DNA of 64,000 nucleotides from Hanleya hanleyi (GCA_036873755.1 JAVTVY010019491.1:1-64000); one strand, 5' to 3'; shown: positions 21,182-31,927, counted from the stretch's first letter. Numbers and translations are program-made. Notes: generated by a model not told the origin, from the letters alone.

Positions 21182-21673
21182 CTAGGCTGACAGTCTAGCT
21201 GGATAATCAATGGCATGGTCGTCTGGTTCATTGCTAGGTTTGGTAATTTGTTCATTGGGTTCTGCCGCCGCTTCACTCAGGGCACGAGCCCAGCCCAACT
21301 GAACAGCTGATCGCTCGTCCAGTGTAAACAGCTGGTCCACGATAGGCACCACTTTCTCGAAGGCTGTCCACAGATCGGGGTCTAGGGTGAAGCCTCGCGT
21401 AGGGTCTTGGTAACGGCTCAGGCGTGGGGAGAACGGTCCACGGTGTACGTAGATGGCATTGTCTATGTGGATGAGGTTTCCGTCGAGCTCACCACTCAAC
21501 AACCGTTTAAATTTGGTCCAGCCGTCACGGTGTAGCGTAACCGTATTCAATACGGTCTCAACGCGCGACCAGCAAACATCTCCACGGTCTTCCCCGAGGG
21601 TGACTTTATCTTCATAGTCGTGTAACCCTACCCGGGGTGTAAGGGAAAGGATGGCTCGTAGAACTGGTGACAT
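21182..21673 (-). CDS. PC4-like protein A, intact in Polinton 1
   Basis: 163 codons from the ATG at 21673 (MSPVLRAILSLTPRVGLHDY). Two tandem PC4-like units are visible: GLHDYEDKVTL... VTLHRDGWTKFKRLLSGEL, and GNLIHIDNAIYVHRGPF... GFTLDPDLWTAFEKVVPIVD. An acidic tail follows. The pattern of about four strands then a helix with a conserved Trp is that of PC4/Sub1-type ssDNA-binding transcription cofactors, but the similarity is structural judgement rather than a firm match. In Polinton 2 the gene is longer at its 3' end and has a TGA. A role in replication or late transcription would fit an element that lacks its own polymerase. Confidence 0.6.
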   Translation of the reverse strand: MSPVLRAILSLTPRVGLHDYEDKVTLGEDRGDVCWSRVETVLNTVTLHRDGWTKFKRLLSGELDGNLIHIDNAIYVHRGPFSPRLSRYQDPTRGFTLDPDLWTAFEKVVPIVDQLFTLDERSAVQLGWARALSEAAAEPNEQITKPSNEPDDHAIDYPARLSA

Positions 21674-21689
21674 GGTTGACCCAATGACG

Positions 21690-21800
21690 ATCGGTGAATG
21701 ACACACACTCTGACTGTCTCTCGTATTTATGGTCAGGTCCCTCGGTGACGTGGTTGACCCAATGACGATCGGTGAATAACGCACACTGTGACTGACCCTC
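21690..21800 (-). promoter_or_regulatory. Duplicated promoter region of PC4-like gene A
   Basis: Two direct copies of a segment with TTGACCCAATGACGATCGGTG and an upstream TATA-like element: CATAAATA (about 21724-21731) and TATATA (about 21812). Polinton 2 has one copy (33600-33680). A segmental duplication upstream of a single gene. Confidence 0.5.
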
Positions 21801-21866
21801 GTATATATTGGTTGCACATAAGCGCATCTGTGGAGGCTCTGAAAAGCCGTTCTTTTTCTGTCGCTG

Positions 21867-22193
21867 TCATTGCCACAGCGCCAGGGTCAATAGGGCAAAG
21901 ACCATTACTAGGCCAACGAGCCGTACCTGGTTCCGGCGTGAGCGTTCGTGATCCATAGTCCGGGCATCAAGGATGGCTGTCATATTCCAGTAGTGGTGGG
22001 TGATAGCACGCCTCTCCATCGAGTGCACTCTGTCGAGGACCGCTTCTGTAAACTCTTTCAGGATCTGGCGTCGCCCCTCGTTGTCGTCACCATCTACAAA
22101 TATGGACCGAACCACTGCTCGGTAATCCGTGAATGAATTAACCACGGTCGCATGCTGTAAAATGCGAGTGGCATAGGGATGAGTGTCCGTCAT
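21867..22193 (-). CDS. Small membrane protein with C-terminal anchor
   Basis: 108 codons from the ATG at 22193 (MTDTHPYATRILQH). The middle is helical and charged. The last 20 residues are a hydrophobic anchor (LVGLVMVFALLTLALW) preceded by Arg-rich residues, so a C-terminal tail anchor is likely. TATAAA (22238-22243) lies 45 bp before the ATG. The gene is absent from Polinton 2. I recognise no family. It is open and undamaged. Confidence 0.5.
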   Translation of the reverse strand: MTDTHPYATRILQHATVVNSFTDYRAVVRSIFVDGDDNEGRRQILKEFTEAVLDRVHSMERRAITHHYWNMTAILDARTMDHERSRRNQVRLVGLVMVFALLTLALWQ

Positions 22194-22237
22194 GGCTCTG
22201 TAACCGTAGGAATGAGGTGTGGGATGCAGAGGGCGAG

Positions 22238-22243
22238 TTTTAT
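22238..22243 (-). promoter_or_regulatory. TATA box of the small membrane-protein gene
   Basis: TATAAA on the minus strand, 45 bp before the ATG at 22193. Confidence 0.5.
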
Positions 22244-22337
22244 ACACCATGTCACACATGCGCGCGATACGTACTATTCTGATGGGTTAGTTCAAAAAGA
22301 GAGCAACAACAACAATCAAAGATTACAGGTCAATCTT

Positions 22338-22343
22338 TTTATT
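22338..22343 (-). terminator. Poly(A) signal after PC4-like gene C
   Basis: AATAAA on the minus strand, about 80 bp after the stop at 22420. Confidence 0.5.
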
Positions 22344-22419
22344 AGCCCAACCCTTATCCTTTCGGGTGTCCCTACGGGTTCGCTTCATGATGCGACTGAC
22401 GCTCCAGACTGTGTGGCTC

Positions 22420-23106
22420 CTATAGATATAGTACCTCATCGTCAATGGGGACTACTTGTTCCAAAGCCGTCCATAGATCGAGGTCCAGGGTAAAACCACC
22501 GTCGTTCAGACAGAGGAGACGAGCGAAAAAGGGCCCGCAGAAAATGTAGACGTCGTCACACAGGTGAATGCTATCACCGTCCAGGTCACCCAACAACACC
22601 CGTTTCAAGGTAGTCCATCCTTCCGGTGACAAAGAGACGTGCGCTTTGGGTTCAGGCGTACACCAACACGTAAGTCCGCTATCGATGAGGTCCACTCGTT
22701 TGGGGTACAACAATAGGGTGCAGCCAGGTGTAAGCCTCCGGGTAGCCACAGTCCCTTCTTTCACCTCGGGGTGTAGTAAGTCATCCACCTCGGGGAGTAC
22801 ATGTTTCAGTGCCATCCATAAGGGTGGACAGAGTGTGATATGGGTACCTCCACACTGTTCCAACCGAGGAAAAAGGGAATCCTATCCAGCAGTGCGTATG
22901 TGTACACCGACTTCCACGTGCATGAAATCCCTTTCGGGCTCTTTTCCCTGTAACAATCGTGTCAATAGAGTGCAGCCTGATAGCGATAACAAAATCTTCA
23001 CCTTCTGCGGTGCGTCTTGGACCAGCTCCAGGTGATCGTCATTGACGATGAGGTAGACGTCGGACGTCAGTTGGAATAACGCAAGTTCTGTTCCGCTCGC
23101 TGCCAT
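22420..23106 (-). pseudogene. PC4-like protein C with four units, split by one TAG
   Basis: A single frame of 229 codons from the ATG at 23106 (MAASGTELALFQLTSDVYL) to TAG at 22420, interrupted by TAG near 22882. Four repeats of the PC4-like unit can be counted: around KVKILLSLSGCTLLTRLL, HITLCPPLWMALKHVL, VSLSPEGWTTLKRVL and FTLDLDLWTALEQVV. The gene is thus a double-length paralogue of A and B. A TATAAA box (23143-23148) lies 37 bp before the start. It has no counterpart in Polinton 2. Confidence 0.6.
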
Positions 23107-23142
23107 GGTGGGGAATGAAAAGCGAACGGTTAAAGAGGTGGC

Positions 23143-23148
23143 TTTATA
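23143..23148 (-). promoter_or_regulatory. TATA box of PC4-like gene C
   Basis: TATAAA on the minus strand, 37 bp before the ATG at 23106. Confidence 0.55.
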
Positions 23149-23229
23149 GTGTACCTGTTGGGTAGGGTTTTATACACCGTGTGAGTCATGGGCACTTGTT
23201 ATACTCGCTTGTGCCATAAGGTCAATAAT

Positions 23230-24419
23230 AAGTCAGTACATGCATCCCATAGTCCCAGGTCACGCCCGATTCACGCGGAAGTGACGTCATACACCTGCGC
23301 ACTCCCCATGATGGAAAACCCCCAGAACCAAGTCAGTACATGCATACAGTCAGACGAGGTCAAAATAGTCGCTTCTGATTGGCTGTCAAAGGTCACGATA
23401 TGCAAATTTTTGAGGTCAAAGGTCATTGGTAGTGAATATACGCACTCCATACTGGAGGTCAAAGGTCAATGGGAGTCAATATACGCCCTTGATAGGGGGT
23501 TTCCCCTAGTTTAGGGGTAAAGTCCGTGTTCCGTTTTTTACATTTTTTCTGGAGAAACTTTTACATGCACCCACCCATGCACCCAGGCCCCGATAAGCCC
23601 GGGGACCGATATGACCCCTTTTGGATAGGGTTGATAGGTGTTTTCCCCTAGTTTAGGGATAAAGTCCGTGTTCCGCTTTTTATATTTTCGGGACAAATCC
23701 TAATTTTACATACACCCAAGGACCCGGATATAAGTCCCCGGATGTAAACCACAGATGAACAGGTCAGTACACGCATTCCTATAATTCAATATGCCCTTGA
23801 ACTATCACGTGATCTCCCCGTGATTCCCCAAATACAGTACACGCATCCCATCAATGGTATAGGACCCGGATATAGGGCAATCCTTGTGCAACAATGTTGC
23901 AATTCGGGGAACCAGGTGTTCGGCACGTGACAATCCCAAGCAGACGACAGCGAAATTCTGGAGGGGAAAAACCCCACAGACAGTACATGGCCTATCATCT
24001 TGAGAACGTGCAACAATGTTGCAATTCGGGGAGCCAGGTGATCGGCACGTGACAAGCAGACGACAGCGAAATTCTGGCGGGAAGTACAGACAGTACATGG
24101 CCTATCATGTTCCCCTCTCACCGAACGTACCCTTCGCACCGGAAACACACGAAAGTGAACGATATTGTAGGGAAAAACCCCACAGACAGTACATGTCCTA
24201 TCAGGTGCACAGGCCCCATTCACACAGACCGGAAGTGACGTCATACCGCACGTGATGGGAAAAACCCTAACATGTCTAAACATGATCCAAGGTCAAAGAC
24301 GAGATGAAAGGATACAGGTCAACTCAAGTGCACTCATTGACCTTTGACCTCTGTCACGTGATATGCAAATTTCCGAGGTCAAAGGTCAAGTTGCGCTGAA
24401 ATCACGGCTATATACTACT
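23230..24419. repeat. Polinton 1 right TIR
   Basis: Inverted copy of 11823-13011, ending ...GGCTATATACTACT. The two arms agree closely over about 1190 bp with few differences, suggesting a fairly recent insertion relative to the decay of Polinton 2. Confidence 0.95.
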
Positions 24420-25191
24420 ATCGCTGGACAGCAATTTTCGCTACGAATCCGCCAGTTTTACCCTATGAATAGCGTTGCCGACCCGAGAGTTTCAATTATT
24501 TCCGGCAAAACCCAGAGAGTTCCAATGATTGAATCTCCAGTGTGGTCATACTCCAATTATTTCACGTGATCATAGAATATGCAAATTATATCATACTGGT
24601 GCGGTAGGATGAATGCACTTCATTCTTCACTGTTCCTATTAGTGTTCTAAGAGCCGAATTATTTTGTGAGCTCGTTGCTATCTTTCCAATTTTTCTTCTC
24701 TGCCGCCAGTCGATCAGTTTGATGTTATAATGAGAAACAGTTATTCTCCACTTTGTGAAACTATCTGTACATATGTCTGTAAGTGTTTTTCAAACCCGCT
24801 CTGAAGCACTCCAACGGGATATGTCTTAATTCTGTATTGTAGGTAACTCGTGCACACGAAGTGTCCACACCAATATTACAATAGTAGTACATGTATTTTA
24901 TACTGATCGTAGCACATTAGAACAATATTAGGTGCTATGGCAGTATGTGTGTTGTAGATATACATGGGATTATACCATTGTTCTCTTCTTTATTGCTTAT
25001 TTTCTGATGATGTTGCAATATGTATTACTCATGTATCTGCTCGGCCTGTAATAGGTGTATTGCAAATAAATTCAAATTCAAATTAGCGTTGAAATTGACG
25101 TCACAACAGTAACATAAGTTTCAGAACATAGCAATTTGAATTTCTCAAAAATCAGAAAACTTTCCTAATAGATTTGCTGGGACATGCAATA
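24420..25191. repeat. Right arm of the older foldback element, with Polinton target duplication
   Basis: ATCGCT at 24420-24425 is the second copy of the Polinton 1 target duplication. 24426-24512 is the inverted counterpart of about 11226-11320, and 25085-25191 that of 10961-11070. Between them lies unmatched DNA ending in a short (AAATTC)n tail (25064-25084), probably a later SINE or LINE-end insertion. Confidence 0.65.
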
Positions 25192-26389
25192 GTGGGTGTA
25201 GCCACAGAGGCTTGTTGTTGGTCAGTTATTAATTATGAAAATAATATTCATATATACTCTCCTCCTGCTCCATTGTTAAATCATGGAAGATAACTTCCGA
25301 TGGGAGCTGGGGCTTCGTGGTGACTACTTCCGGTTCGAAATCCCTTCCGGTGATGTCCTTCCGGTCCGAGATCGCTTCAAGTTTAGGTCACTTCTGATTC
25401 TTTGTCACTTTCGGATGACCTTTGACTGTTTATCTCTAAGTCATCCCATGTAAGAGACCCCTACGATAACGATTAGGTCTAGGAAGGTGGGTGGCTGATG
25501 ACGTCAGAGGCGAGGAGCGCCCAGGACCTGGAAGACCAGGTCTGGATCTTGCAGCAAGTGAAGCCGTGGAATTCCTTGAGATTTTCCCTAGATGCACACT
25601 GAAGTTTGCATTACCAGTACGTTTTTCTCATGAAATCACGGTGCAGCGCAGAAGTCCTAGTACTCGCAGTGGGCGCGGATCGCATTGTACCTGCTCAGGG
25701 GTACACTTCGGAGCTCTTCGGATCTACATGGTTTGTTGTGGGAGAGTGTGTATGCAAATGTCACTGTGGAACTATGTCATCCACTCGGTGCCACACGAAT
25801 GTCGGAGTACCCGCGCAAAACTGCCGCTTAGAATGAAGGATCATCCCACGCACCGAACCAACATGCGTTATTCGGAAGAGGATATGGCGTTACCACCTAC
25901 ATCTATAGGCTCTGAAATATGCGGTCAAAATGCGAAAACAGCTGTTCCAGGACATGTTGAAGCCTAGACTAGCCAAAGGCGCTAGGTTTGGACCGGAACA
26001 AATGAACGGTTTATGGATGGAACATGGCCGAACAATGATGCATCACAAGGGTGGATTCTCATTAACCGACCATGATAACAACACAAAAATATAATAAACA
26101 TCATATTGTTGTTTAGACACACAAAAAGCGGCTCCTGTAGCTTGGGTAGGATGTGATGGAGGGTATAAAACGTGACAATTATTGATTGCTTCTTTCTCCT
26201 CAGCCGATGGATGGGCGTCAAGGAGCGGTCATACCAATCGAAATCGTGCATACTTACCCCAAATCTCGCGCGAGTAAGATTGGGATGTTAGATTTGGCAA
26301 GATTTGAGGGTAAATATGTGTTGACGGATATCAACGGACGCCGATGGGCGTAGCGGCGTAAAAGCAGTGGTGGCTATCTCTCAAACGGT
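25192..26389. other. Non-coding DNA between elements
   Basis: No supported gene. The 158-codon frame at 25491-25967 has no recognisable domain. Near 25860 the words RYSEEDM followed by a Gly/Pro-poor stretch faintly recall a Tigger/pogo N-terminus, but too little is left to call. Confidence 0.4.
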
Positions 26390-26946
26390 CAAGACGAGTG
26401 ATAATCTTCTCGTCTGTCAGTCAATGTTCAGCCGTCCTCCATTAAAGCATTTTCGCTTCCATAATCCAAGGACATAATAACAGCTTTAGCACAAGATTTA
26501 AAAAATATATATAGTGTACATAAACCTAGGCAGGTTTTCTGCAAGAGAGAAGCGGTCAACAGTTTCCAATGATGCCGTCAAGAGATGATGTTTCATGATG
26601 TTCCAAAAATACCAAATCCGTATTGCTGATCAGTATTCTGAATGCGTATGATTCTCGTATTTTGCTATCATATGTCATTGCGGTATATGTCATCCAATTT
26701 GAGAAATTTGAGAGGCGCTTGGTCGTATAGCCCTGTTTTATTAATTTTTGCAATAATCTTTTGTGCCCTGACGTTGATTAATATCGTCACATTTTACGGA
26801 TGATCTAGCAAATGCTACTAAGGGAGATATGTGTACGCCAGATGGAATATGTTATATGGAATATGGAATAGGTCTTTGGATTATGGACGCGGATATTCTT
26901 TAATGGACGACGGCTAAATATGAATGACGGACTAGACGCTTGTAAT
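26390..26946. mobile_element. Repeat family X, copy 1 (truncated)
   Basis: Shares GCGGTCAACAGTTT, CAAATCCGTATTGCTGATCAG, AGCCCTGTTTTAT and a right end GACTAGACGCTTGTAAT with the 899-bp insertion at 53217-54115, in the same orientation. The left end has diverged. The element is internally palindromic (gttcagccgtcctccattaa against ttaatggacgacggctaaat). Non-coding. Confidence 0.7.
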
Positions 26947-27165
26947 ATGCAGGTCATGGAATAGACCCCAAGTGGGTGGGCAGCATGAGTTTGTACCATG
27001 TCTGCTGAAGAAGATGAATTTCCTGTGCATGGCGACTGTACATGGATAGTCTCGCATTTCCCGTTAATCATCTCATAGTTCGTTATATCCTCGCTGTATG
27101 GATGAAATATTGTTGAATGCAACATTAAACCCTAACTCACTCACTCACTCACCCACTGGAAGTTT
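26947..27165 (+). repeat. SINE-like repeat with (CACT)n tail
   Basis: A segment ending ATGGATGAAATATTGTTGAAT, then GCAACATTAAACCCTAA and (CTCA)n. The 'gaaatattg-tgaatgc-ac-ttaaa...(cact)n' ending is common in gastropod DNA. A degenerate relative ends near 7290-7335. It supports a molluscan source. Confidence 0.6.
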
Positions 27166-27189
27166 ACCGTCCATAAAGCGACAGCTTAA

Positions 27190-27627
27190 GGATGTCCGCT
27201 GGTGGTTTTTGGCTTTGGCAGCCATTTTGCCTGTTTTTCCTATTGGGTTATATACCTTCTCCAGGTTAAGAGAAAGGGATTTCCTTTAAAAGCCTAGTCG
27301 ATCATTTTGCACAGCAACATCCATCCAATTTAATAAATTTTGATAGACATTGTGATTATCCGCAAACAGTTAGAATATAAGAAGAAGTTAAATACTATTT
27401 ATATGAATTTTTCATGAATATGCTTCAAAACCAGGGCTATTCCCTATGATTTCTGGGTTATCAAATTGAGCATGGGTCAGTCCACTTAACATTACCTGCA
27501 GCTAAAAAAATGGACACCAACCTATATTTGTTTCCTTGTTTTTTTTTCTCATGTTACACAATTATGAATACAACAACACACATTAGCCAAAAAGTTAATT
27601 ACTTTCATTTACCACCAGCGGACATTC
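27190..27627 (-). mobile_element. 438-bp MITE with TTAA target duplication, copy B
   Basis: TTAA at 27186-27189 and 27628-27631. The ends match copy A (9749-10185) in opposite orientation, with a few single-base and small indel differences (for example CATTC for CATCC at one end). Non-coding. Confidence 0.9.
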
Positions 27628-27772
27628 TTAAGATGTCGAAATGGTAATCATCTCTCTTGTCGTGAAGTCGACGAGAAAGGAGGCACGCTTAATTTTTACC
27701 TGCGGCACGCAGGTCTACGGGAGGCTCGCGTTGTTGTTCTTGTTGTTGTTCTTGTTCTTGTGACTTTTTGAA

Positions 27773-28516
27773 ATGCGCATGCGCTAAGAGAGTGTGATCT
27801 CTGCCACACTGTTCTTTTCAACCTCCGATCTCACATGACAATACTATCTTCAAGCGCGTTTGAATTCATTTGCAACTATATTCGGTGGAATGAATTATTG
27901 CTTCGTTAATTATTATATATGAGAATAGTGTGAATAACGTCAAAGGACCTACGAAGTAGGGTAGGCGTTAGGACTCCGACACGCACTGTGCTCTTGGACC
28001 CCCAGTTGAAATCCTGCCAATATTAAGATGGGCACGCGCATGCGCTAAGAGAGTGTGATCTCTGCCACACTTTTCTTTTCAACCTCCGATCTCACATGAC
28101 AATACTATCTTCAAGCGCGTTTGAATTCATTTGCAACTATATTCGGTGGAATGAATTATTGCTTCGTTAATTATTATATATGAGAATAGTGTGAATAACG
28201 TCAAAGGACCTACGAAGTAGGGTAGGCGTTAGGACTCCGACACGCACCGTGCTCTTGGACCCCCAGTTGAAATCCTGCCAATATTAAGATGGGCACGGCC
28301 CAAGTTAGAATCACCAGTGATTTTAATCAAAAATCCCCAGAAATTTTCATCAAAAGTAGGTCCACTCGAAACATGCTGGCAACAGTCCCATAATGCACCT
28401 TTATGCCCAGTGTGAATAACGTCAGAGGACCTACGAAGTAGGGTATGCATTAGGACTCAGACACGCACTGAACTCTTGGACCCCCAGTTGAAATCCTGCC
28501 AATTTTAAGATGGGCA
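27773..28516. repeat. Tandem repeat with 261-bp unit
   Basis: Two near-identical units (from GCGCATGCGC at 27775 and at 28036) are followed by an unrelated spacer (28297-28406) and a partial third unit (28407-28516). Each unit contains CGTCAAAGGACCTACGAAGT and TTGGACCCCCAGTTGAAATCC. The spacer recurs after the third unit, split by the TTAA element at 28548. Confidence 0.85.
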
Positions 28517-28547
28517 CGGCCCAAGTTAGAATCACCAGTGATTTTAA

Positions 28548-29618
28548 CTGTTACGCTGCTGAATTCTTCTTTATGGTGCACTGCAAAAGTTCCCATTTTT
28601 ACGATGTATTACACTATTACACCCGGCTTTTATGAGCAAAAATATCATTCATACGTGTGTGTCAAGATTTGCCTTTCGTAGAAGCCGGTTCACAACAGTT
28701 CGGTCAACGTTTATTTTATTTTATTTTATGCTGAAATATTTAAAATTGTCATTGTAAATACATTTTATTGTAAGAGGTTACATTGACTTCACCTTATTAT
28801 CGCCAAAAACAACGATTTTCAGCGAAATAACGCTCGAAAAACGTGCTTTTTTTCGCTGTCTTCAACATGATCGTTTTCGGCTATCTGACCGCCATTTCGA
28901 AAGATCTAGGTCTCGTTGTCAAGGGGAATCCTTGTTCTTTCTATAAATAGTCATTACTTTGATGGATGGCCAATGAAAACACGCGATGATGACGGATTTG
29001 GAAACCATAGAGGGATTTCCCTTTCGTAGAGCTTGAAGCAAGGAGTCTCGCGATTGGACAAAGCCACGATTTGCCGTCACGTGGCCGAAATAAAGGTCGT
29101 TCATTGGACCAGACGTTGTACTGGAAATTTTCCATTAGAAATTACGACGTAGAAAATGGCGACTCGCGGAGGAAGTTGGCAGAATTATGTGAAAATAAAG
29201 TTTGTTACGATGATTTCATCGTAATCAACACTATGGAAAGATAAACTGTGCTTTTATACTTCAAATATACCAAAGAATCATATATTTTGATGGGATTTTC
29301 CGTAAGTATTTTATATTTTCTGAGCGGCCTTCTCGGCGAGATTTTATGAAAATCTCCCCTCGCGGTATTTATTTATTTTTTAATTTCTTTCTCCCGATTT
29401 CGTTCTTCTGAGACAGCATATGAATTTTACATCCAGAAAATCCCGACAGACTTAGCTAACAATATACATATGGTTTTTATCAGGTTTCATGCATGGTAAA
29501 TTTGAAAATATTGATTTTAGACAATGGTACGCGAAGACCGACAAGTTCAGGGCCCCTCTCCCGGGCCCCCCGCAGTCTACGCTGCGGCCACTCTACCGGG
29601 CCCGCCGCAGCGTAACAG
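28548..29618. mobile_element. 1071-bp DNA transposon with TTAA target duplication
   Basis: Termini CTGTTACGCTGC and GCAGCGTAACAG, each bordered by TTAA (28544-28547, 29619-29622). The flanks are continuous across it: the sequence CAGTGATTTTAA is cut and resumes TTAATCAAAAATC, as in the uninterrupted copy at 28335-28350. No transposase frame is visible, so it is non-autonomous; the superfamily could be piggyBac or Kolobok. Confidence 0.88.
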
Positions 29619-29699
29619 TTAATCAAAAATCACCAGAAATTTTCATCAAAAGTAGGTCCACTCGAAACATGCTGGCAACAGTCCCCTGATGCACTTTAA

Positions 29700-31374
29700 T
29701 GCTAAAAATCAAGGTTCTAATATCAACAGTAACACTCAAATATAACATATCTCTCAGATATAACATATATATAAATATTAATATTCATGTCACTGTTCCA
29801 TTTTTTCTCTAGTTGTATTCCTCTTAAAATTTTGTACTCTGCCTTTGACTGGTGTTTGTACAATAAAATCTTGAATCTTGAATGATTATTTTGCCGACGA
29901 AAGGATTCAGATGGACTCACTCATTACCGGACAATTTCAAATGGTAGCCCACTTCGAAGAGACAGAAATGAATATGTAGTATTTAACGAGTTGGACACCC
30001 CTGTGCGCGAACAATACCTCGCAGTCGTGCAGTTATATTGTGCACTTTCGGTTGCATGACATTCGGCAAATAGCTATTTTGAATGATTCTCTTTCAGAAC
30101 ACAGCCTCTCTATCCTCATTCTCGCAAGCCAGGGCCTTGATTCGCTGGTATTGATGTTTCCGTCCTCTTCCGCACTCAGAATCCCTTTAGAATAGCATTA
30201 ATCACTTCCGTAAATTCAATACTTATGTGTATCAGCAGACAATGCGCAGAAAACATATTGCATTTGACATCATTCTCTCAAGTCAGAGCCCATTTCTGCT
30301 AGAATTTACTGGTTCTATACAAAATTTACGTTACTTTGTCAGTTTTACGAATGGAAGGACGTCATTTATTAGCAGATGCTGACCATAAAAGCGATCTATT
30401 TGTCCTTGTTGTCAAAAGCTAGGGCCTTGATTTCCAGGAGAGGTGTTTTGAGTTTGATTTTGATACTTAGATACCTTTCATATTGACGTTAACTTGGCAG
30501 TCATTTTCGTGAATCCAATAATTTGATGTACCAAAAAATAATAACGAGAATTCGACATCATTCTCTTACACACATACCTTGTTTAGTGAACTAGCCACTA
30601 AATTACCTTCGAAAAGGCAAGGTCGAACTTGTCAGATGAGATGATATTTCCTAAGAATGAAATAGTTAATGTCTTGGTATTGACTCGCTGCATGGAAAAT
30701 AGTGTCAAGGTATTTAGTTTGCAGGTGATACAGAAACTTAATTAATTAGTCTAATTGAATATCAAGACTGTCACAGGCCTTAATTTAATAGTGAAAAGTG
30801 CCATTATGCCTCTTGGACAGTTTGATAAAAGCCTTCAACCCCATTCCATAGTTTCACAGATCAGAGTGATAGACCTTATACTAAATTCATTGGAAATTAA
30901 GGAAATATAAACTTTCCATTATGCTCGGCAACGTAAGCGAGAAGGGAGACTGAAGAGCGTAGATTTTTGCGCTATGACTAAACCCTTGAAATTTATTTGG
31001 ATTCCAAATATTTGAAAGCCTTTTTGATTTGCAAAAATCAACGGCTGAACCGAATGTTTTGAAATTTGGCATACACGATACTTATACCAAGATATTGCCA
31101 AACCGATAATTGTGACTTCGTCTGTCAATTCAGTATAGACGGCATGGACCAGTCAAAATCGTTGGATTTTGAACGGGGAAAGTGAATATATATATATGGT
31201 ATCAGACCTATTAGGCAATTCCTACAATTGTGAGTTAGAAGCTGAAAATTACTTCCCTGGGCGTGAAAACACTGGCAGATGTTGTTTTTTCTACCATTAC
31301 CACTACCTCCGCTGATATGCCTTTCACTGTATTATTGCCACTGCCGCAGGTTTTGACTACAATGTAGTCATTTC
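29700..31374. other. Non-coding DNA with a LINE-type tail
   Basis: At 29857-29883 an AATAAAATCTTGAATCTTGA run looks like the 3' tail of a CR1-like element with a short direct repeat. The rest is AT-rich and I see no gene. Confidence 0.4.
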
Positions 31375-31850
31375 TCACTTGTTATAGAGGTATAGGTCTG
31401 AATATGATGTGCTGTTGAAGTTATCTGTAGTTACACAATGGGGATATTCCTTCGCTGCGTCATTTATATAGCGATTATCCGTATCGAGAAGATCGTTTGT
31501 ATAGCGTTTGTTGAACGAGAAGGAACAGGCATTGAAATGATCGGTTTTTGAAAGCATCTGCATAAACTTGTAATTATAAGAGAAAAAGATCAGCCGAAGG
31601 GGTTCACAATTAGTACCCATTGGAATAGCTATATGTCGTTGATATAATGTGTTGAAAATTTCTTATAGATATTATTAATGAGAAATTCAAGCAAATCTAT
31701 CACAAAAGAAATAAGGTCAATAAGGCCCTGATTAGGGATTTTAGTATAGAGCGCAGAGAAATCCCACGTGAATACTATCTTTTGATCGGCCTTCAGGTTT
31801 ATTCTTCTCGACTCTCAAACTTTGGGTCCCTTCATCAGGAGTGTTATTAG
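31375..31850 (-). pseudogene. Reverse-transcriptase remnant (Penelope-like or related)
   Basis: Minus-strand translation contains FSALYTKIPN (about 31750), then MGTNCEPLRLIFFSYNY (from 31620) and a degenerate catalytic region (RYTNDLL where RYIDDxL is expected), ending in a SYSDLYLY block. The order LYT-IP, GTNCAPLLADLFLYSYE and RYIDD belongs to a reverse transcriptase abundant in invertebrate genomes and grouped with Penelope-like elements. It is truncated at both ends and frameshifted, so inactive. Confidence 0.6.
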
Positions 31851-31927
31851 GTCTTCACAACGTACATAATGCGACATGTTGTAAAACCAGTCTATATGAA
31901 TCATTTTGACCATTATAACCAGCGTTT

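Larger units (their letters stand above)
11823..24419 (-). mobile_element. Polinton 1: complete Polinton/Maverick without DNA polymerase B
   Basis: The element is 12597 bp with AG...CT ends, 1.19-kb TIRs and a 6-bp target duplication. The minus-strand order, reading from the right end, is: PC4-like C, small membrane protein, PC4-like A, PC4-like B, integrase, membrane protein, ATPase, pX-like, uncharacterised gene, minor capsid, pVI-like, major capsid, protease. The capsid and integrase proteins resemble the families annotated in animals as F54H12.2-like and F54H12.3-like. Genes are closely packed, most with a TATA box 30-55 bp before the ATG, as in a virus. No polymerase B frame exists on either strand. 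Several genes are broken, so it is not functional as it stands. Confidence 0.95.

Noticed and set aside
10961..25191. Polinton 1 with TIRs reaching to 10961 and 25191
   Set aside because: The 6-bp duplication ATCGCT and the AGTAGTAT ends lie at 11823 and 24419; the outer match belongs to an older foldback element.
25491..25967. 158-codon frame between the Polintons
   Set aside because: Composition and content are those of random sequence; a faint Tigger-like word is not enough.
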